Of a DNA stretch of 9,986 nt, positions 9,777 through 9,986 are shown one piece after another. The position numbers and the translations under genes are program-made. The notes under the pieces are model-generated. The model ran no database searches. It saw only the letters and a list, made by a program, of their open reading frames with translations, and was not told where the DNA came from. Source of the DNA: Patescibacteria group bacterium (lineage in GTDB: Bacteria > Patescibacteriota > Microgenomatia > UBA10105 > UBA927); assembly GCA_003545435.1 (NCBI GenBank), contig DPYI01000037.1, positions 1 to 9,986 on the forward strand, in the 5' to 3' direction. The number at the start of each line of letters is the position of its first letter. Within the stretch, counting starts at the first letter, position 1.

Positions 9777-9986
9777 TGTTGCAGGGCTTCTGATATGGGA
9801 TGTGAACTTATGATAAAAGAACGCCTTGGAATAGGCGGCCAAAGAACGTGAAAGCCGTGTATTTGAAATTATAGTTCCCCCTAAGGAGTTCCTAAGTACC
9901 ATGGGACACGAAGGTCCTGTGGGAATCCGGGTCCACCACGATCCAAGACTAAATACAACCATGCACCGATAGTGAACGAGTACCGT

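Larger units (their letters stand above)
9298..9986 (+). rRNA. 23S ribosomal RNA, 5' part (runs off the window)
   Basis: Recognised by ordered domain I signatures: GGATGCC (9321), GAGGAAGGACG, GGCGGTTTCCGAATGG, CTGAACTGAAACATCT, AGTAGCGGCGAGCGAAAACG, GACTAAATAC and ACCGATAGTGAACGAGTACC at the right end. The 5' end is set by distance from GGATGCC and is good to about 5 nt. The fragment corresponds roughly to the first 460 bases of the E. coli molecule but is about 690 nt long because of AT-rich extensions. No 16S gene lies upstream in at least 9.2 kb, so the two rRNA genes are not adjacent here. Confidence 0.95.

Overview
The window looks like a piece of a Candidate Phyla Radiation (Patescibacteria) genome, most plausibly Microgenomates-like. 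The indications are very small hypothetical genes, several toxin-antitoxin modules, many short palindromes of the TCCGCC/GGCGGA type, simple repeats inside coding and rRNA genes, and a 23S rRNA gene with no 16S gene beside it. Both TGA and TAG act as normal stops, so nothing suggests UGA recoding. The lineage is an inference from style; no marker settles it.

Layout. At 1-1271 lies the 3' part of a Glu/Leu/Phe/Val dehydrogenase with two in-frame heptanucleotide-repeat insertions. At 1310-2647 is a membrane-anchored extracytoplasmic protein. Positions 2700-4845 hold an orphan gene (2761), a VapBC-like antitoxin/toxin pair (3236-3890) and a long coiled-coil protein (3928-4845). Positions 4846-5172 are non-coding and palindrome-rich. 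At 5173 is an orphan gene, followed by a HicB/HicA pair (5730-6253) and then two more orphan genes (6393, 6825). On the minus strand, 7177-8024 carries an AbiEii-type nucleotidyltransferase toxin and a small overlapping partner. From 8045 to the right end everything reads rightward as one apparent stable-RNA unit: a strong promoter, a hairpin-dense leader, tRNA-Ala(TGC), a spacer with a perfect boxA, and the start of 23S rRNA running off the window. The 23S gene carries AT-rich hairpin insertions in domain I.

Two expression styles alternate. Five genes (1310, 3236, 3928, 5730 and the minus-strand gene at 8024) have a -10 box only 7-11 nt before ATG, so their mRNAs should be leaderless or nearly so; four of the five also have a well-placed -35. 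Three orphan genes (2761, 5173, 6393) instead have good Shine-Dalgarno sites and share a special promoter: a perfect TTGACA and a perfect TATAAT separated by a TC dinucleotide repeat of different length each time, giving spacers of 15, 11 and 19 bp. Two of these lie in a duplicated cassette of about 130-165 bp that includes the start of the reading frame but fronts otherwise unrelated proteins. This set, which could be a phase-variable promoter family driving orphan genes, is the most unusual feature of the protein-coding part.

The rRNA end is the other unusual area. The leader and spacer contain two copies of a two-stem motif whose connectors are conserved while the stem arms differ but still pair. 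Both copies follow an intrinsic-terminator-like hairpin, and boxA sits directly before the second hairpin. A divergent promoter for the AbiEii module interlocks with the rRNA promoter.
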